From contig JABWDB010000008.1 of NCBI GenBank assembly GCA_019614645.1, positions 4,898,001 to 4,962,000 on the forward strand: 64,000 bases of DNA, in the 5' to 3' direction. This document shows positions 58,861 to 64,000 of this stretch, in pieces. A model generated the notes under the pieces. That model was given only the letters and a program-made list of their open reading frames with translations, was not told the DNA's origin and made no database searches. A program made the translations under genes and the position numbers. Origin of the DNA: Stratiolaelaps scimitus. Its lineage: Eukaryota; Arthropoda; Arachnida; Mesostigmata; Laelapidae. Every line of letters begins with the position of its first letter. The first letter of the stretch is position 1.

Positions 58861-60077
58861 GGCGCGGGACGTCGGGCAATTGAGCTCGGTTTGCTTTAAA
58901 GACAGATCGCATTGCTGATCGGTTAAACATAAAACTGGAAAGGCTTTTTCAAGGTGGCTTTGGTCGTTAGTGAGTACGATTTTGTTTATCTTTTTCTATG
59001 CGCAACTTGAGCATTTTACTTGGTGAAAATTTATACTGGTATTTTTCTGTCACATTGTGGTTGGCCGGAACTTCCCATAGAGGATATGAGTATCTATCAT
59101 TGGCAGGCATTATCAACAAATATATCGTTTATTCAAACATACAGTAGGTCGGTATTTCTAGGGATTATGGGGGGGGGGGGGTGAGGATATGTTTCGGGGG
59201 ACAGATAGCATTTATAATTTTGGTGCATCTCAACGCCGAAATATACTAGATCCAAGATTTTATTTGACATTGCTTATTACAATACACCACATACACACAT
59301 ATACTTTATAGTTAGCACTTGGCATTTCCATAATTCTAATATTAAAACTCAAATATTATCATTATTGTGGTTGTATACACGAAAAAAAGATTACTAAATT
59401 TCCGTGTAAGTTCCTGCTAAATTTGGTTTAATGTCGCAACGTGCAAGGTAAGAAACACGACGGGTTGGCTCTCAGCTCTCTTGGTTCGCCTCTATTATCG
59501 TACTATACACATTTCAAGAATAAACACACTTGGTCAACAACTTTCCGACCGGTCGCTTTTGAAGACAACTTATCATACCAAAATTATAAAAAAGTTTGCA
59601 ATGACAAGGCTTGACAGACATTCAAAGTCAATAAAGTCGATTCGAAGTCGAAGTTGAAGTCTATGCATGAAATCTGTTTGGTTTCTGAGGTTTCCATGGA
59701 GCACTGGCACTGGCTTATCTGTGGAAGGAACTCTCTGACGTCATCGAAAAAAATCGCCTATGTCCTGGGAGTCCTTCTGGATTTATCCCCAACCTTCAAT
59801 TGTCTTCGCCATTTTTTCCATTTTGCCATCGCTGGGGTGCCTTGGGTGTAGCCCCACTGTAATAAATTGATTCCGATCATAGCTCTCAGCGAGACGACAA
59901 ACTGTGAAGGTCGGCACTGTGGAATTACCTTGGCATGACGTAGACGTTGAGAAGTCATAGGGACATATCCTTGGGCTTTTAGGCCGACTGACTTTATGAT
60001 CCGATTTGCCGTTAAATTATCTACCCGCTATTATCTCGCGTGTCGCTTGCCGATAGTCCGGCGTTCGTGTCCTAATT

Positions 60078-60125
60078 TTACTGATGAGATTGAACGGATC
60101 TTGATCCGTCCAACATCATCAGTAA
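60078..60125. repeat. imperfect hairpin, 23-base arms, two-base spacer
   Basis: TTACTGATGAGATTGAACGG followed by ATC faces an arm that matches at 20 of 23 positions, with mismatches in the middle of the stem. Centre GGATCTTGATCC. Confidence 0.8.
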
Positions 60126-60242
60126 CGTATAATAGTTTCCATGCGAAACGATAATAGTGTTCGATACGCAGTGGTAAATATAATTTTCCCTACCCTTGTT
60201 TTGAGAGAATATCTGTAAACTTTAGCTCTTATATATAATAAT

Positions 60243-60658
60243 CTAATTCGTATGTAACACAATTACTTCAATAATGCACTGTCTTTCAGTATATGGCCAT
60301 TTATTATACTGCCTGGCACACAATTCAAACATTAGCTCTTTTTCCGAGAACTCGAGCGTTGAAAAATTGCACTTCCGAGAATAAGTCATAATTTGAAATG
60401 GATTTGCATGAACGAATAAATACAACGTTATAAACGAATGACATGGCTTATTCTGAACGCTATCACGACCAGAATGTACCGTTTTATGTCTGTCTTAAAC
60501 ATATGCCAACGAGATATTTCTTGGTCCGCTACCGTTAGCGAAGACTCCAACGACTCTACCAAAATCCCACGCATCGTTATGTACAGATGGTAGCCATAAT
60601 AGAGGAGGCAGCCGGCAGCAGTGAAAATCAGTGATTTTCGTCGCGACACGATTTTCAC
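60243..60658 (-). pseudogene. hydrophobic coding relic, minus strand
   Basis: Two adjacent minus-strand frames look protein-like. 60658-60428 reads KIVSRRKSLIFTAAGCLLYY then TMRGILVESLESSLTVADQE and RYILVVIAFRISHV, which is membrane-segment-like. 60425-60243, in another frame, reads YSRKCNFSTLEFSEKELMF. No ATG, acceptor or common frame joins them, so I read this as a frameshifted relic, perhaps of the same membrane-protein family as the exon at 56.9-57.1 kb on the same strand. A stop precedes the first segment directly. Confidence 0.25.
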
Positions 60659-61820
60659 GACAAGATTTATTTAACTATCTAGATTTGGAGTAGACGTTTA
60701 TACCTTGGCAATGTTGGTAGCTGCCACCGCTTTGCCGGCTGTGCAGATCATAGCAGATCATTTCATGCAGTCCAGCCGTGTGTCTAACAAACCGGATTGC
60801 TTCTATTTCTTCTCACCTGAGTCTTAATCTCATTTAAATTTCGTTAAACATTTTATGACCATATTGGCTATCTCTCCACCGGTGCACAAGCAGAATTGAC
60901 AGCTTTTGATAAGAACAAAATAACCAAATGAAAACAAAAAAAAAACCGAATTGCTCCACTTACAGTTGTGGCCATCTACATTGACTGCGATTGCAGTACG
61001 CCGCGAGAACAGCCTATACCGTGAAGCAACAACTTAACAACAAGCAGATGTGGTAAGCACTGATCACATTATGAACGTAGATTCCTTGCGAATATGTCCA
61101 ATTGGTCCGATTCGAAAAGCAACTGTACAGTTGGCACACCCACCCCCCGTGGTGTCAACACAACAATAGCTAGCGAACGACAAGCCTGCCGGATGCATAT
61201 GGTTGGCATTTGAGGCAGCGCGCTGCCACGTGCACATCGTTCATGTTTCTATGATGTTTTCACCCGATATGCAGCAACTGATCTGCAAGCATATCGGTCA
61301 GTTTGTCGGTCGTGACCTATGCAAGCGCCTCCGTATAACTGATTGTTCGAACAGGAACGAAAGATGGGGCGTGCACCTCACGACAAACCCTTGATTTGAC
61401 ACAACAACTCAAGACTGCTTGAAACGAGGCTGTCTCCCTACACGTAGATACTGAATAAAATAGAAATTAAAAAAAAAAATTCCATGGAAGGAGTCACTGG
61501 TTGGAGCCCGGCATACGCACAGACTCGACTTGTTTGTATAGATAACAATTTTTCAATTCCAATAATAATTCATACATACATCTTCGTCCCAATTGTTGTG
61601 GGACTATGGGACCAATTAGCAAAGGTTCGACCATCACGGTAATCGATGTGAATCGGGAGAATACTTGAAGCAACTACGATAGTTGGCAGTGGGCAGAAAG
61701 CATACGGCTTCGCTTATTGTATTATATCTATGGCATAGTGGCCACAATGGCTATACATACACGACATAACCATTTGTGTCTAATACACGTTCACTGTGAA
61801 CAATTGCCACGTAATTGTTA

Positions 61821-61823
<3 letters not shown>

Positions 61824-61887
<64 letters not shown>
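61824..61887. repeat. (AAT)n meeting (ATT)n: 64-bp perfect palindrome
   Basis: An AAT run (61824-61855) turns directly into an ATT run (61856-61887), so the two halves are exact reverse complements. Confidence 0.95.
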
Positions 61888-62100
61888 TTAATAATGAATC
61901 ATGAAATCCTCTAGCTATTTTCCTTTAACCATACACACATATGTATCCGTCCATCCAGCCTGTACATTCGCCATTGTCGTTGTGCTGTTAACTTCCAAAC
62001 GAAAATCTACCAGGCGTTCGTTCCACAAAGCAGCATCCGTCAAGGCCACGGATTGTCGTCTAACTACGGCACCACGAAAAGGTCACACAAAAATCTGATC

Positions 62101-64000
62101 ATCTCATAAGTAATCTTGGAGACGAGAAGCACAATAGCAAAGTCAGCGACTCGAATGGATGCGCGAGATGGACGCGAGCGCGTGCACGCGCCGCGGGTGA
62201 GCGCCGCTTCGCGGCGTATCTATCTGCGGAGCTGAGTTTTTACCATTCTTCTGTCTAGCGTGTGCAGCCAGGATTTCTTAGCAGCGATAATCGGCGCGAG
62301 CAAGAGCTTAAAAGATCGGGGCCAACGCAGTAGACAACGCAGTGGTACGTCAGTGTGGTAGTGTCCTGCCGGTCTCAATACACCGCCCGTGGCACTTCTG
62401 GCAAGGCGAGGAGGCTCGAGACGAGGGCAATTTACTACAGACAAAGTTGTGTCCCGTGCGCTCTCCGAGGGGTAGAGCCATAGGGGCTTGAGGCGGGGTG
62501 CGTTGTCTCGATAGGACGTACTGCAGAGCCTCGGAATGGCGCCGATTTCGCGACACTGCGCATGTTGCCAGCGGCGGCGGCGGCGTCAAATGATGTGCAA
62601 GGGCGAGCAAGCGCGAACGAGAGCCGCTAAGAACATCGCGTCCGACTCGGCCGTTACTCGACATTTCTCTCTTGCTGGTGCTGCCGACACTGTGAACGAG
62701 ATACGAGCGTTGAGTTCGGTTCCTCGAGCTCAGATGGACGGAACATTAAAAAGAAGCAGGACATTGTGAAGAGGAGAGGAAGGCCAGCTGCTCCAGGTCC
62801 GCTCGAAGTGGGCTCGATGTAGCGTAGTATGGACCATGGCCTAGTAAGAAGATAAACACAAGACCAACCTTGTCGAGGATCCCCAGCGCAACACAAATAT
62901 GAGTTGATTTGCTCGCAAGCTTAGCACGTTTTAAGGACCGTGCAACCTTTCGGCGAAGCTAGAAGGGGTAGGTGAACTCTAGGGTCAAAAAAGATGGCTC
63001 AAACCGAACATGCGATGAACAACGCCAATTAGCAAATTGTTTTTCTCCCACTAGAACACCTATAGGTTTATTATTATTATTGTTATACTGAGTCGGCAAA
63101 CTGGCCCATGGGCTAGTAGTTCGTTCAAGGCAGGGTCGGTTTATTAGGCCGGCTTTATTAGTAATAAAACATTCAAATTCGACGTATTTGAAGCTATTGG
63201 CAATGATTGGCAGGCTGCATAATACATTTGAAGTCTAGATTCTATAACAGGCTCATCAACGCTGACCTAACATGCACGAGATATATCGATCTTGCGCGTG
63301 TCATTCACCATTGCTGCAACGATACCAACGTTGAACTAGACGCTTATTTCCCATCAGCATGAGCGCATCTTAGCGTGATTCCTGGCATGCCTTGTTTTCA
63401 CCGACTGCTTGGCTAACGTCCGATTATGAAATCAAAACGCTGGCGAAAATTTCTCCTCGGCTCCGCCGCCAGACAGACATCCACCCACCCGCATTAATTT
63501 TCCATTCGATCCCCGAAACAACGACATAAGAAGGCCAACCCGAGGAGGGACGCGATGTCGTCTCCCTTTGAGAGTTAGCCAGCCGAGCTTTTGTCGGCCA
63601 AGACAAGACGACGCCGTTGGGGGAAGTTGTAGATGAGGGTGAGCTGACATATTGTTCCTGACAAACTAATGCATTATTGATAATGCTGTTGTTTCGTACC
63701 AGATGCAGACTAGCCAACCAACGGCCGCCTCGTCTTAGTGAGATGATGTCTCGAGTGTCTAGCGCCCTCCAATGAGAATGCGACAGTTGACTCGCAGCGC
63801 TGTTAGCGACAGGATTCTATTACACTGATATGTACATGTAGAGTCATTCGGTATACAGTAGAGTGGTAAGTCAGCAAGGCTCTCATGAAATCCTCATTAT
63901 ATAAGCATTTTACCATCTACCACCCTTTGCTTAAGAAATACTCGCCAGGATTGGTGCAAGCGGTCAATCTTCTCCAGATATCTTGCCATCATACCTTGGA
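62101..64000. other. CpG-rich block (62.15-62.85 kb) then unassigned DNA
   Basis: The block starts with CGCGCCGCGGGTGAGCG, which contains a donor-like GGGTGAGC and a small CGCCGC/GCGGCG stem, so it could be a promoter or 5' exon of a gene outside the window. Frames at 62350-62664 (-) and 62536-62769 (+) overlap and are unrecognised. The 97-codon frame at 63424-63717 (-) is unrecognised. Confidence 0.35.

Larger units (their letters stand above)
58940..62100. other. AT-rich, no intact gene
   Basis: Holds a poly-G run (59.17 kb), the imperfect hairpin (60.08 kb), the hydrophobic relic (60.24-60.66 kb) and the AAT/ATT palindrome (61.8 kb). Confidence 0.45.

Noticed and set aside
1..64000. CRISPR arrays, operons, bacterial-type genes
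   Set aside because: No spaced direct-repeat arrays; gene structure and repeats are eukaryotic.

Overview
The window is animal nuclear DNA, not prokaryotic. It has spliced genes with GT-AG introns, long gene-poor stretches, many simple repeats (AT, GA/CT, AAT, poly-G), a TATA-driven single-exon gene and a decayed non-LTR retrotransposon. The one securely recognised gene is a dpr-type (defective proboscis extension response) two-Ig-domain cell-surface protein, a family of arthropods and other protostomes. Together with long introns and AT/GA microsatellites this fits an arthropod. A mite or tick is my guess, but the sequence alone does not prove it.

Layout. 1-19.3 kb: no gene I can defend; GC-rich blocks open in several frames alternate with AT-rich DNA and CT/GA tracts, and there is one orphan TATA box. 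19.3-35.6 kb (+): a complete five-exon dpr-like gene encoding 387 aa, with signal-peptide exon, Ig1 split over two exons, Ig2 exon and a GPI-anchor-type tail exon. All splice phases agree. Its first intron is about 11.9 kb and holds a tRNA-like SINE head, several perfect hairpins and a GC-rich block. 35.6-52.6 kb: mostly non-coding, with a possible 3' exon (36.3 kb), a possible Pro-rich terminal exon (40.6 kb, -), a 50-bp perfect palindrome (41.7 kb), an ORF with two CPxC motifs (45.1 kb, -) and a 90-aa ORF (49.4 kb, +). 52.6-54.2 kb (-): a decayed coding stretch, faintly like a gustatory receptor. 54.4-54.95 kb (+): an intact single-exon gene for a Pro/Gly/Tyr-rich 128-aa protein with TATA box and AATAAA. 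56.1-58.9 kb (-): two tandem paralogues of a small RING-H2-like zinc protein. Between them lie a two-helix membrane-protein terminal exon (-) and a GC-rich, frameshifted reverse-transcriptase remnant (+). 59-64 kb: hydrophobic coding relics, an imperfect hairpin, a 64-bp AAT/ATT palindrome and a GC-rich block.

How the genes relate: the dpr-like protein would act at the neuronal surface in adhesion and partner recognition. The 52-61 kb part looks like a small, rapidly evolving minus-strand neighbourhood (zinc-protein duplicates, membrane-protein pieces, pseudogenes) disturbed by a LINE insertion. No operon-like organisation is expected or seen.
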